Source: JALZAI01 sp038212215 (lineage in GTDB: Bacteria > Actinomycetota > Actinomycetes > Mycobacteriales > Jatrophihabitantaceae). From it: a DNA stretch of 14,669 nucleotides. The notes below the pieces were generated by a model that worked only from the letters and a program-made list of their open reading frames with translations, was not told the DNA's origin and searched no databases. The stretch covers positions 1 to 14,669 of the forward strand of contig JBBQUT010000063.1 of NCBI GenBank assembly GCA_038212215.1. The letters are read 5' to 3'. The position numbers and the translations under genes were made by a program. Below, piece after piece: positions 5,473 through 12,642 of this stretch. The stretch's first letter is position 1, and each line of letters opens with the position of its first letter.

Positions 5473-5885
5473 CCGAGCGGCCGTTGCTAACTGACGCCGC
5501 GGGTTCGGCGAAGCGGCCGGCGGCTACCGAGCCGATGACGCAAGACACCCGCCGCGACGTGCTTCCGGCAGCGGGTGCTATCGGGGGAGGCCTGCTCGGC
5601 TTGGCCCCGCATGTGCTGCATCACGTGAGCTTCTTTGCCGGCACGGCGCTGGTGGCCGGGTCCGGCGGGACCGCGTTGTTCGCGGCGCTCGGATTCGCCG
5701 CCTCGGTGCCGCTACTGCTTCGCCTGTACCGGAAGTTCCGGACCTGGAAGGCGCCGGCGATAGCGCTGGCGATCTTCGTCGCAATGTTCGCGATCTCCGC
5801 GTTCGTCATCGGTCCAGCCATCAGCGACACCTCCAGCGGCGGCGGTACGTCACCGATCGAGTTCAACCACGACAGTCACCACTGA
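5469..5885 (+). CDS. Membrane protein with His-containing ends, unknown function
   Basis: This 138-aa protein has a soluble N-terminus (1-30) and hydrophobic segments near 33-48, 54-84 and 96-117. The cluster APHVLHHV (47-53) lies between the first two, and the protein ends in EFNHDSHH. In outline it resembles small metal-handling membrane proteins such as MerT/MerC-like carriers, but it has no cysteine, so it is not a Mer transporter. The His pair inside the membrane region and the His tail suggest metal binding (inference). The ATG at 5469 is used because it overlaps the stop of the micro-ORF before it; an upstream in-frame start at 5376 would overlap the preceding gene. It is the last gene of the + operon and converges on the histidine kinase gene 27 nt away. 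Confidence 0.6.
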   Translation: MTERPLLTDAAGSAKRPAATEPMTQDTRRDVLPAAGAIGGGLLGLAPHVLHHVSFFAGTALVAGSGGTALFAALGFAASVPLLLRLYRKFRTWKAPAIALAIFVAMFAISAFVIGPAISDTSSGGGTSPIEFNHDSHH

Positions 5886-5912
5886 CCGAGGAACACCGTC
5901 AGGTCGTCGGCG

Positions 5913-7112
5913 TCAAGAAGTGCGACCGCGCGGCGGACCAGCTTGCCCGGTTCGCTCTGCCGGCAGCGTCATTGTGAACGAGGCGCCATGGCCAGGTCCG
6001 GCACTGGCCGCTGTCACCGTCCCGCCGTGGGCTTCGACGAGCGCCTTCCCGATTGTGAGCCCGATGCCCGATCCGCCATGCGTGCGGTCCCGCGCCCGGT
6101 CGACCCGATAGAACCGTTCGAACACGTGCGGCAGATGCTGCGCCGGGATACCGGCACCGGAGTCGGTCACTGCGACATCGACCGTCGAGCCGTCGTCAGC
6201 GGCGTGGCCGGAAACGGTGACGGTTCCCCCGGGCGGCGTGTGCCGAAGGGCGTTGTCCAGCAGGTTGGTGAGCACCTGCCCGATCCGGTCAGAATCTACT
6301 CGAACCAGCGGCAAGTCCGAGCGCACATCGGTGGTGAGCCTGACCGCGCGGGCGGCATAACGCTCAGTGAATGCCTCGACAGCCGCACAGATGAACTGCG
6401 CGGCGGCAACCGGCTGTGGGTTCAGGTCCAGCTGATGCTCCTCGGCGCGAGACACGGCACTTATGTCCTCCGCCAGCCGGGCGAGCCGCGCGGTCTGGGC
6501 ACGCAGCATCACCAAGGTGTCCCCGTCGACGCTGACCACGCCATCCTCGATGCCTTCGAGGTATCCGTCGAGAGTGGCGACCGGGGTCCGCATCTCGTGC
6601 CCCAGGTCGGCGAGCAGCCGCCGACGGGTGATCTCTACGCTTTGCAGCCTGTCGGCCATCGAATTGAACGACGCACACAGGATCGCGAACTCGATCCCGA
6701 TGGCCGGTGTCGCGACCCGGATTTCGTAGTGGCCGTTGGCGACGTCACTGGTGGCGGCCGCGAGGCGTACGACCGGCCCGGCGATGCGGCGGGTGACATA
6801 GCCGGAAATCACCAACGCCGCTGCGAGTGATGCGGCGAGCGCGACGCCGGCCGACGCCGCACTCGCCGAGCGATAGGCCTCCTCGACGTGCCGGTTGGTT
6901 GTCGTGTCGACGTGCCCGACCACCCGCGCCAGGTGGCTGTGGAAGATCGCTGGGCCGGCCGCCGATGCCACGAGCCAAAGCGTGGCCGCGCCAACAACGG
7001 CCACCAATGTCTGTGCCAGAAACAGTCGGGTCGCCAAGCTGTGCCGCCGGTCTCGGCCGACTGTGGGCGAGGTTGCAATGGTCGAGGTGTGGTTCTGGCC
7101 GGCCGGTTTCAT
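5913..7112 (-). CDS. Sensor histidine kinase (two-component system)
   Basis: This 399-aa membrane kinase has TM1 near 31-53, a short extracytoplasmic loop (54-85), TM2 near 86-105, and a HAMP segment (about 106-160, RRIAGPVVRLAAATSDVANG). The H-box is LLADLGHEMRTPVA with phospho-acceptor His172. The ATP-binding domain carries an N-box around TNLLDNALRHTP (282-293), G1 DSGAGIP (317-323), F-box FERFYR (331-336) and G2 GGSGIGLTIG (346-355). The sensor loop holds four His (H58, H60, H67, H75) in HSHLARVVGHV and NRH, a pattern that could bind a metal (inference). The start lies in the ATGA overlap with the regulator stop (7109-7112). It should phosphorylate the response regulator encoded just upstream. 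The final ~15 residues are a basic tail. Confidence 0.92.
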   Translation of the reverse strand: MKPAGQNHTSTIATSPTVGRDRRHSLATRLFLAQTLVAVVGAATLWLVASAAGPAIFHSHLARVVGHVDTTTNRHVEEAYRSASAASAGVALAASLAAALVISGYVTRRIAGPVVRLAAATSDVANGHYEIRVATPAIGIEFAILCASFNSMADRLQSVEITRRRLLADLGHEMRTPVATLDGYLEGIEDGVVSVDGDTLVMLRAQTARLARLAEDISAVSRAEEHQLDLNPQPVAAAQFICAAVEAFTERYAARAVRLTTDVRSDLPLVRVDSDRIGQVLTNLLDNALRHTPPGGTVTVSGHAADDGSTVDVAVTDSGAGIPAQHLPHVFERFYRVDRARDRTHGGSGIGLTIGKALVEAHGGTVTAASAGPGHGASFTMTLPAERTGQAGPPRGRTS

Positions 7113-7801
7113 GATCCGCTGCCCATTCGATAGCCAACGCCTCGAACGGTCCGCAGGAACTGCGGGTCGTCCGCGTCATCGTTGAGTTTGCGGCGCAGGT
7201 GCCCGATGTGGACGTCGACCAGGTGCTCGTCGCCGACCCAATTGTCGTCCCAAACCATCTCGATGAGTTGCCGGCGGGTGAATACGACCTTCGGCTGGGC
7301 GGCGAGCACCGCGAGGATGTCGAACTCGGTGCGAGTCAATGCGATCTCCGCACCGGCAAGGTGGATCTCGCGGGCCGCGAGGTCGACCGATAACGCCCCG
7401 AACGTCAAGACAGCGCCGCCGACAGGGGTGCGCGGGCGGCGGAGCATCACCCGCACGCGTGCGACGAGCTCGCGAGGGCTGAAAGGCTTGGTGAGGTAGT
7501 CGTCCGCCCCGACCGACAGGCCGATCAACTTGTCGATCTCGTCGCTTCGGGCGGTCAGCATGAGCACATAGCAGTTCGTGAAGGTCCGCAGCTGCCTGCA
7601 GACCTCCAGGCCGTCCAGACCTGGCAACCCGACATCGAGGATGACGACGTCCGGGCGCAGCTCGCGAGCCCGCTGCACCGCGCTCAGCCCGTCGCCGACA
7701 ACTGTCGTTTCGAAGCCGTCGCTGGCGAGATAGCGGGCTACGAGCTGCGCCAGCGGAGCCTCGTCGTCGACCACAAGTACTCGCGCCGCCGCTGCGCTCA
7801 T
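7109..7801 (-). CDS. OmpR/PhoB-family response regulator
   Basis: In this 230-aa protein the receiver domain has the acidic pair D12-D13, phospho-acceptor D56 (VVILDVGLPG), T83 (MLTARSDE) and K105 (YLTKPFSPREL). A winged-helix DNA-binding domain follows (about 130-230), with LTRTEFDILAVLA, FTRRQLIEMVWDD, VDVHIGHLRRKL and the typical TVRGVGYRMG ending. The ATG at 7801 is chosen because AGGAGG lies 5 nt upstream of it; an ATG 15 nt further up has no such site. It is transcribed away from the thiol-redox operon at 8044, and the 242-bp gap contains a direct-repeat box of the type OmpR-family regulators bind. Autoregulation and control of that operon are therefore likely (inference). Confidence 0.92.
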   Translation of the reverse strand: MSAAAARVLVVDDEAPLAQLVARYLASDGFETTVVGDGLSAVQRARELRPDVVILDVGLPGLDGLEVCRQLRTFTNCYVLMLTARSDEIDKLIGLSVGADDYLTKPFSPRELVARVRVMLRRPRTPVGGAVLTFGALSVDLAAREIHLAGAEIALTRTEFDILAVLAAQPKVVFTRRQLIEMVWDDNWVGDEHLVDVHIGHLRRKLNDDADDPQFLRTVRGVGYRMGSGS

Positions 7802-7944
7802 GGCCGCCTCCTGCATGTCGAAGATCCGTGGGGTCCACTGTGGTCACTCTGCCCGCTCAGGCCCCGGCTGTGGCGCAAGCAACGCCTGCACCCGCTCGGC
7901 TTGCCGCTCTGGGCGACGCCGGTGCTTCGGTGCGCAGCAAATCC

Positions 7945-8001
7945 TTCATCGGAGCTTCACGAAACGGCCGGGACAACCACCACACCCACTGCCGACAGTG
8001 A
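7945..8001 (+). promoter_or_regulatory. Putative response-regulator-dependent promoter, copy B
   Basis: The box TTCATCGGAGCTTCACG (7945-7961) has two TTCA half-sites with an 11-bp period. CCACACC follows at 7980-7986, then after 6 bp CGACAGTGA at 7993-8001. All three blocks recur at 4383-4438 with almost the same spacing (47 versus 48 bp from the box start to CGACAGTGA). The box lies 82 nt before the ATG at 8044 and 143 bp from the divergent regulator start. Confidence 0.6.
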
Positions 8002-8003
8002 TA

Positions 8004-8032
8004 GTGAGCGGCAGGCTGACCTGCCGGTTCAC
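8004..8032 (+). promoter_or_regulatory. Leader inverted repeat before the thiol-redox operon
   Basis: GTGA-G-CGGCAGG, loop CTGA, CCTGCCG-GT-TCAC: seven perfect central pairs flanked by a further four-base match. The repeat ends directly before the ribosome binding site AGGAGG (8034-8039) of the gene at 8044. In mRNA it could fold next to the ribosome site; in DNA it could be an operator. Confidence 0.5.
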
Positions 8033-8043
8033 GAGGAGGGCCG

Positions 8044-8328
8044 ATGCGCACCACGTCGACACTGAGGACGGTGACGCTGGTGCACTCCACCGCGTGCCAT
8101 TTCTGCGACGATGCCCGCGCCGTGCTTGATGAGCTGGCACGTACCTACCCGCTGTTGATCGACGTCGTGGCGGCCGAGCAGCCGCGCGGCCGAGCCCTGA
8201 TGGCCGAGCACCGCGCGGCGATGTACCCGCTGGTCCTGCTGGACGGGCAGTTCTTTTCCACCGGGCGCCTGCCGGCCAGGAAACTGCGCAAGATTCTCGA
8301 CGCGCAAACGGTCGGGGCGGTGGCCTGA
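8044..8328 (+). CDS. Glutaredoxin/thioredoxin-fold protein with CHFC active site
   Basis: This 94-aa protein starts at the ATG with AGGAGG 4 nt upstream. It reads as a minimal thioredoxin fold: a β-strand TVTLVHS, active-site motif C18-H-F-C21, and the helix DDARAVLDELA. The cis-proline position is P62 in MYPLVLLDGQFF, and a Gly/Leu turn STGRLPARKL follows. No signal peptide is visible, so it should act in the cytosol, probably moving electrons to or from the membrane protein encoded next (stop/start overlap TGATG at 8326-8330). The pairing with a CcdA-type transporter supports a thiol-disulfide relay. It is the first gene of an operon probably controlled by the divergent response regulator. 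Confidence 0.8.
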   Translation: MRTTSTLRTVTLVHSTACHFCDDARAVLDELARTYPLLIDVVAAEQPRGRALMAEHRAAMYPLVLLDGQFFSTGRLPARKLRKILDAQTVGAVA

Positions 8329-9293
8329 TGGGCAGCACCCTGCTGAGCACCGGGAGCTTGCTCGCCGCGTTCTTCGCCGGTGGCGTGGCGCTGTTCGCGC
8401 CCTGCTGCATCGTGTTCCTCGCGCCGTCCTATCTTGCGGTTGCGGTGCAGAACCGCCGCTGGCGGCTGCTGCCGCTCACGTTCGTGTTCGCCGGTGGCCT
8501 GGCGCTCGTCTTGGTGCCGATAACGCTCGGGCTGAGCCTGGTCGCCGCGTCCATCAGCAACTACCACGCGCCGCTCTACTACGCCGGCGGTGCGCTGATG
8601 CTCGCGCTAGCGGCGTACGCGCTGTCCGGGCGCATGTGGAGCTTGCCGTCGTTCTTGCGCGCCCCGGACACCCGCCGCGGCAACACCGCGAGTTTCTTCG
8701 CCCTCGGTGTCTTCTCCGGCGTTGCCTCATCGTGCTGTGCCCCGGTGCTGGCGGGTGTGATGACACTCTCCGCACTGTCCGGCTCGGCGGTCGGGGGCGC
8801 CCTGCTCGGGCTGGCCTACGTCTTCGGGATGACTTTCCCACTGTTCGTGATGGCGCTCGCGTGGGACCGGCTCAAGCTCGGCGAGCGGCGCTGGATGCGC
8901 GCCCGTCCGGTCCGGCTGCATGTCGCCGGTCGCTCCCTGAACACGAACACGCTCAACATCCTCGTCGCAGCAGGGTTTGCCACTATGAGCGGCTTCGTGA
9001 TCTACCTCGCCAACACCGGCACGATGACTGGCGGTCCGGGCTTCCAGGTGGCCATCGGTCGTTTCCTCACCCGCGTATTCAGCCGCATCCAGACCTGGAC
9101 ATCAGGTGTCCCTGACATCGTTCTCGGATTCGGTGTGCTGGCGATCGCTGCCGTCTTCGTGGTCGCGACGCTACGCGACCGCCATCGATCCGCGACCGAC
9201 CCGACGGACGACGGTGTAAGCGCCGTCAGAACGCAGCTCGACGCGATACAGCCCGACGCCCCCGCCTGCCATCACCACGACACGACCTTATGA
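8328..9293 (+). CDS. CcdA/DsbD-type membrane thiol-disulfide transporter
   Basis: This 321-aa protein has the CcdA architecture: several hydrophobic helices with a cysteine-proline motif in helix 1 (FAPCCIVFLAPSYL, C26-C27) and in the pseudo-symmetric helix 4 (SSCCAPVLAGV, C136-C137). It should carry reducing equivalents from the cytosol across the membrane. Both positions hold Cys-Cys rather than the single Cys typical of CcdA. A loop with NTNTLN precedes further helices near 207-228 and 263-281, and the protein ends in a cytosolic or external tail containing PACHHHD (312-318), a plausible metal ligand set. The start overlaps the preceding stop (TGATG). The redoxin 10 nt downstream is the likely extracytoplasmic partner. 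It is longer than ordinary CcdA because of the extra C-terminal helices. Confidence 0.85.
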   Translation: MGSTLLSTGSLLAAFFAGGVALFAPCCIVFLAPSYLAVAVQNRRWRLLPLTFVFAGGLALVLVPITLGLSLVAASISNYHAPLYYAGGALMLALAAYALSGRMWSLPSFLRAPDTRRGNTASFFALGVFSGVASSCCAPVLAGVMTLSALSGSAVGGALLGLAYVFGMTFPLFVMALAWDRLKLGERRWMRARPVRLHVAGRSLNTNTLNILVAAGFATMSGFVIYLANTGTMTGGPGFQVAIGRFLTRVFSRIQTWTSGVPDIVLGFGVLAIAAVFVVATLRDRHRSATDPTDDGVSAVRTQLDAIQPDAPACHHHDTTL

Positions 9294-9303
9294 AGGACGG
9301 ATC

Positions 9304-9951
9304 ATGACGACAAAGACTGCACACCGCTCCTCCCCCGGCGGACAACCGCGCAAGCCGACCAGACACCCCGGACCCGTAGCCGCACTGCGGCAAGCCGACA
9401 GGCGGCGCCACCGTTGGCACGTCCTGATTGTCCTGGGCGTGGTGGCCGCATTCGCCGGCGTCGTCACCGCAATGATGCTGTCCTCACGGCCGACGTCGTC
9501 GTCCACGACACGCGTCGCAACGCCATTCACATTGGCCACGACCGCCGGTCGACAGGTCAGTCTCGCCGACTACCGCGGACGAAACGTCCTTCTCTTCTTC
9601 TCCGAAGGCGCCGGCTGCGGCTCGTGCCTGCAGCAGATGCGTTCGATCGAGAAGAACGCCGCAGCATTCGCCGATGCCGGTGTCACCGTCCTACCGATCG
9701 TGATGAACAGTCGCAGCCAGATCATGAAAGACATGGCTGCCTACGGCGTCACGACACCATTCCTGCTCGATGACGGCACGGTCGCCAAGGCTTACGGCAC
9801 GGTGGGTCACGGCATGCACGAGGGGCTGCCCGGACACAGCTTTGTCCTCGTCGACAAGCGCGGCGTCCAGCGCTGGTACGGCGAGTACCCGTCGATGTGG
9901 CTCTCCCCGTCCGATCTACTCGCCCAGGTCCGCAAGCACCTGAGCTCCTAG
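9304..9951 (+). CDS. Membrane-anchored TlpA/AhpC-like redoxin
   Basis: This 215-aa protein has a basic N-terminus (1-38), one signal-anchor helix (about 39-60), a Ser/Thr linker and an extracytoplasmic thioredoxin-fold domain. The active site is EGAGC105-GS-C108, in the LLFFSEGAGCGSCLQQM context of the AhpC/TSA-redoxin family. VLPIVMNSRSQIMKDMAAYG and the cis-proline segment GLPGHSFVLVD (P176) follow. It would take electrons from the CcdA-type protein encoded just upstream and reduce disulfides, copper-binding thiols or peroxides outside the membrane. AAGGA (9293-9297) lies 6 nt before the ATG. It ends the operon; its 3' end converges on the permease pseudogene. The exact substrate is unknown. 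Confidence 0.85.
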   Translation: MTTKTAHRSSPGGQPRKPTRHPGPVAALRQADRRRHRWHVLIVLGVVAAFAGVVTAMMLSSRPTSSSTTRVATPFTLATTAGRQVSLADYRGRNVLLFFSEGAGCGSCLQQMRSIEKNAAAFADAGVTVLPIVMNSRSQIMKDMAAYGVTTPFLLDDGTVAKAYGTVGHGMHEGLPGHSFVLVDKRGVQRWYGEYPSMWLSPSDLLAQVRKHLSS

Positions 9952-10125
9952 GCGCCGGCCCTGAGCAGCCGCCCAGCCAGGTCAGCTCCAACGGTTGGGG
10001 GTTGCGGCCTACAGGGTTCTGGGCGGGATGCTCATCCCCACGGCTGTCGGGGCATCCTTGGACTAGTCGCGGGCCGCCCATCGTCACCTGTCCGGCCATG
10101 CGCGGGCCGCTGTGGTCGTGTCCGG

Positions 10126-11230
10126 TCATGTCGTCCCGGCCTTCATCTGGAGCATCTGCCGGCCGCCGGTGGTGAGGAACCGCCAGACCAGAACTTCGGC
10201 GAGAACCAGGATGCGATGTTGAGCATCGTCGTGTGGCTCCAGGTGATGACGGTTTCGACGACGGAGGCGTGCCGCTTGCCGGTAGGCGTGAGGTGAAGCG
10301 GAGTGAAAACAAGCTCTACGAAGTACCTTGCGGCGACCATCGTGGCGTAGCACGTGCCGAACAGGAACCAAGCCATCCGTCGGCCATAACACTTCGCGAA
10401 GATCATCAGAATCGGGATAATGATCCAGCCGCGAAGACTAAGGACACAACCCCGCCGAAGCTGATCCAGCCGTTCTACAACACCGCCGCTAGCGGGACAT
10501 TGCCGATCGAGCACACGAGCGCAGCGACCAACACCAGCGAGCCGATTAATGGTCCCCTTATCCTTGCTACCAGCGGAGGGTCGGTGAAAACCAGGTGCTG
10601 CCGAACGAGCCCGGAATCCGGGCGGCCGCTGCGCCGGTGAGGAGAAGCCCGACGACGATGTCGCGCAGGACGGCGGCGCGTTCCATCACGAAGGTGTGGT
10701 TGATCGAGGTGAATCCGGCCCAGCTGCCCAACCGCCTCTCGAACGAGCCGCTGCCAGCGACGGACATGGCTATCGCCGCGTGCCCTTCCATCGGCGCAGC
10801 GACGGCCCTGTCGGCATCCTCGCGCGCGGCGGCGCGCAACCGGTCGGTGAGGAAGCGACGGAAAGATCGCTGCGATCACCACGATCATGAGTGGCCCACC
10901 AACGAACTCGGCGAGGGTGAACTGCCAGCGAGCACCAGCGCGGGGATCAGTCCCAACCCGATGACCAGGTTCGTGGAGGCGAATTCGTGGAGGCGAGTTG
11001 GAGGCCACTGCGGCGGTGAAGTCGGCACCCTTGCGAAACGGCGAGCGGGCCAGCGCGACCGCGACGTAGGAGCAGGACGACGAGGGGGCGCCGAGGCCGG
11101 CCGCTACCGCCTGGCTGCGCGGCCGATCATCGGGAAGCTGCCGGGTAATCGTCGACTTCTGGACGAGCGCCTCGATGATGGCGACAGGGTGAAGCCGAGG
11201 ACGAGCGACTGGCAAGATGCGAGCACTGGC
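10126..11230 (-). pseudogene. Broken PF03773-type permease (ArsP/DUF318-like)
   Basis: Pieces of one permease appear in order along the minus strand but in different frames: SLVLGFTLS; then IIEALVQK…LPDDRPRSQAVAAGLGAPSSSC; then EFASTNLVIGLGLIP; then WQFTLAEFVGGPLMIVV; then RRFLTDRLRAAAREDADRAV with PMEGHAAIAMSV; then VCSIGNVPLAAVL; then WIIIPILMIFAKCYGRR with WFLFGTCYATMVAARYFVEL; then LAEVLVWRFLTTGGRQML. These match the order of predicted permeases of the PF03773 family. A TAG at complement 10475-10477 stands where the family usually has Trp (AAVLWNG), and a 14-bp tandem duplication at 10970-10997 accounts for one shift. At least six frame changes were counted, and the 5' end is truncated against the preceding gene. 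After the last stop an ATGA (10126-10129) opens a His-containing frame, MTGHDHSGPRMAGQ, that may be the next eroded gene. Confidence 0.8.
10970..10997. repeat. 14-bp tandem duplication inside the permease pseudogene
   Basis: TTCGTGGAGGCGAA is followed immediately by TTCGTGGAGGCGAG (13 of 14 identical). Because 14 is not a multiple of three, the duplication shifts the frame exactly where the conserved EFASTNLV segment should continue from the preceding piece. It looks like a replication-slippage lesion. Confidence 0.85.
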
Positions 11231-11257
11231 CGACGCGGCCGGCCTACTGGTTCGGAG

Positions 11258-11512
11258 TCAGGCGCCTGACCTAGTGCGCTCGGCCTGCCCTCGACGGGCA
11301 CGCTCCAGCGCAAGCATCACTCGGGCGGCGAGCGCGAGTGCCAGCACCGCGACGAGGCCGCTCGCCGCGACGCGCAAACCGGTCAGCGGCCCGGCATCGG
11401 CGCGGAGAGCGATGTCGAGCGATCCCGCGGCGAGCACTGCGATCAGCACCAGCGCCCAGAAGCTGCGGCGAGCTCGTCCCACGCCCGCTCCAGGCGAGCT
11501 TTCGCGGGTCAT
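11258..11512 (-). CDS. Small two-helix membrane protein next to cytochrome b
   Basis: This 84-aa protein starts at the ATG of a TGATG overlap with the cytochrome b stop (11514-11510), so it is translationally coupled to it. It has two hydrophobic helices, about residues 18-38 (SFWALVLIAVLAAGS) and 46-68 (LRVAASGLVAVLALALAARV), flanked by Arg-rich ends. I do not recognise a family. Position and coupling suggest a small accessory or assembly subunit of the cytochrome b complex, as is common for respiratory membrane complexes (inference). A GTG one codon earlier is an alternative start. Just downstream lies the truncated end of the permease pseudogene. Confidence 0.65.
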   Translation of the reverse strand: MTRESSPGAGVGRARRSFWALVLIAVLAAGSLDIALRADAGPLTGLRVAASGLVAVLALALAARVMLALERARRGQAERTRSGA

Positions 11513-12642
11513 CACATCCCCAGGTGGGTCTGGGCCTTGGTGAACGCCATCAGGATCGTGAGGCCGATCAGCACCAGCAGGACGAAGGCGCCGAGGGATA
11601 TGGCGACGGGACGGTGCCGCCAGTACCGATTCGGGTTACGGTCCACGAACGGCAGGATGATCAGCAGCAGGAACAGCACGCCGCCCCCCCACACGATCCC
11701 AGATAGACCGATCCAATTCTCGAGCGTGAACATCCACCAGAAGATCCACGGAGGCTTGGTGACCTCGAGCCCGGCCACCGGTGTTGGGCCCACCGCCGGC
11801 GGAAAGACGACTGCGAGAATCCCGAGTACGCCGGTCAGCCCGAGACCGAACGCGGCGATGCGCCGCAGGTGATGGGTGAATGGCTCGGTGGGTTCGTGCG
11901 CCGATGCCTGTTCCCCGGACGTGTCGGTGGACAGCAGGGGGTGCGGCGAGATCCGGTGCCGCTTCACAAGCAGTCCGTGCAGCGTGATCAACACGATAAA
12001 GAGCCCAGGGATCATGACGACGTGGGCACCGTACAGACGCACTAGGACCGGTACGTGATTAGCGAACTCTGGTGTAAACCAGAAGCCGACGCCACCGAGC
12101 AGCTTGCCGATCTCCAGGTTGTGCCCGAGCGCCTCAAAACCCTCCTGATCCCATTTCAGGACCGTGCCGGTGAATATAGCGAAGATCACCAGGCCGAACA
12201 TCGCGACACCGATAAGCCAGTTGCCCTCCCTCGGCCGCTTGTATGAGCCCGTCAGGAACACGCGTATCAGATGCAGCACCGAGGTCACGTACATGGCCTG
12301 CGCCGACCAGAAGTGCAGGGCACGGACGAAACCCATGCCCCACACGCCGGTGATCATGTCGCGCACCGACTGGTTGGCCGCCTCGGGCACCGGGTTGTAG
12401 AACTGGACGAGAAGCACGCCGGTGACTATGAGGAGCACGAAGGACACGGCCGTGATCCCGCCCAGACTCCATGACAGTTTGTTCGCGTGCTCGGGGACCG
12501 GATACTCGAGCGCCTTGATGCCGAGGCGCTCGTCGATCACGTCGACGGCCATGCGGCTGCGGCTGCGAGGCGCTGCAGGGGCCGGCGTTGGTGTCGGAGG
12601 TGTCGCCGCCGAGTCTGATCCGAGCTGGCGGAGGTCCGTCAT
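11512..12642 (-). CDS. Cytochrome b (fused b6/subunit-IV type)
   Basis: This 376-aa protein has two haem-ligand pairs in the four-helix core: H110/H124 (13 residues between, RALHFWSAQAMYVTSVLH) and H207/H222 (14 between, GAHVVMIPGLFIVLITLH). That HX13H plus HX14H pattern is typical of cytochrome b6-like proteins. Helices lie near 58-80, 108-130, 142-163 and 205-226, followed by three subunit-IV-like helices near 262-283, 311-333 and 347-366. Where the quinol-oxidation motif PEWY would fall, the sequence is KPPWIFWW (296-303), so the catalytic Glu is missing. The N-terminal 30 residues are a Pro-rich cytosolic extension. ATGA overlap with the upstream gene (12639-12642). No Rieske protein or cytochrome c is encoded nearby; a blue-copper lipoprotein is. 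Electron transfer between a membrane donor and that cupredoxin is the likely role (inference). Confidence 0.88.
   Translation of the reverse strand: MTDLRQLGSDSAATPPTPTPAPAAPRSRSRMAVDVIDERLGIKALEYPVPEHANKLSWSLGGITAVSFVLLIVTGVLLVQFYNPVPEAANQSVRDMITGVWGMGFVRALHFWSAQAMYVTSVLHLIRVFLTGSYKRPREGNWLIGVAMFGLVIFAIFTGTVLKWDQEGFEALGHNLEIGKLLGGVGFWFTPEFANHVPVLVRLYGAHVVMIPGLFIVLITLHGLLVKRHRISPHPLLSTDTSGEQASAHEPTEPFTHHLRRIAAFGLGLTGVLGILAVVFPPAVGPTPVAGLEVTKPPWIFWWMFTLENWIGLSGIVWGGGVLFLLLIILPFVDRNPNRYWRHRPVAISLGAFVLLVLIGLTILMAFTKAQTHLGM

Noticed and set aside
5469..5885. MerT/MerC-type mercury transporter
   Set aside because: The protein has no cysteine, which Mer transporters require.
5943..6830. Long plus-strand frame opposite the histidine kinase
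   Set aside because: Antisense of a kinase with all catalytic motifs; no ribosome site; a typical by-product of high-GC codon usage.
9749..10125. Minus-strand frame beginning MTGHDHSGP after the permease pseudogene
   Set aside because: The first residues may belong to an eroded gene, but most of the frame is antisense to the end of the redoxin gene and turns Arg-rich; not listed as a gene.
10233..11269. Plus-strand open frames across the permease pseudogene
   Set aside because: They are antisense to recognisable permease segments and have no start signals or domain motifs.
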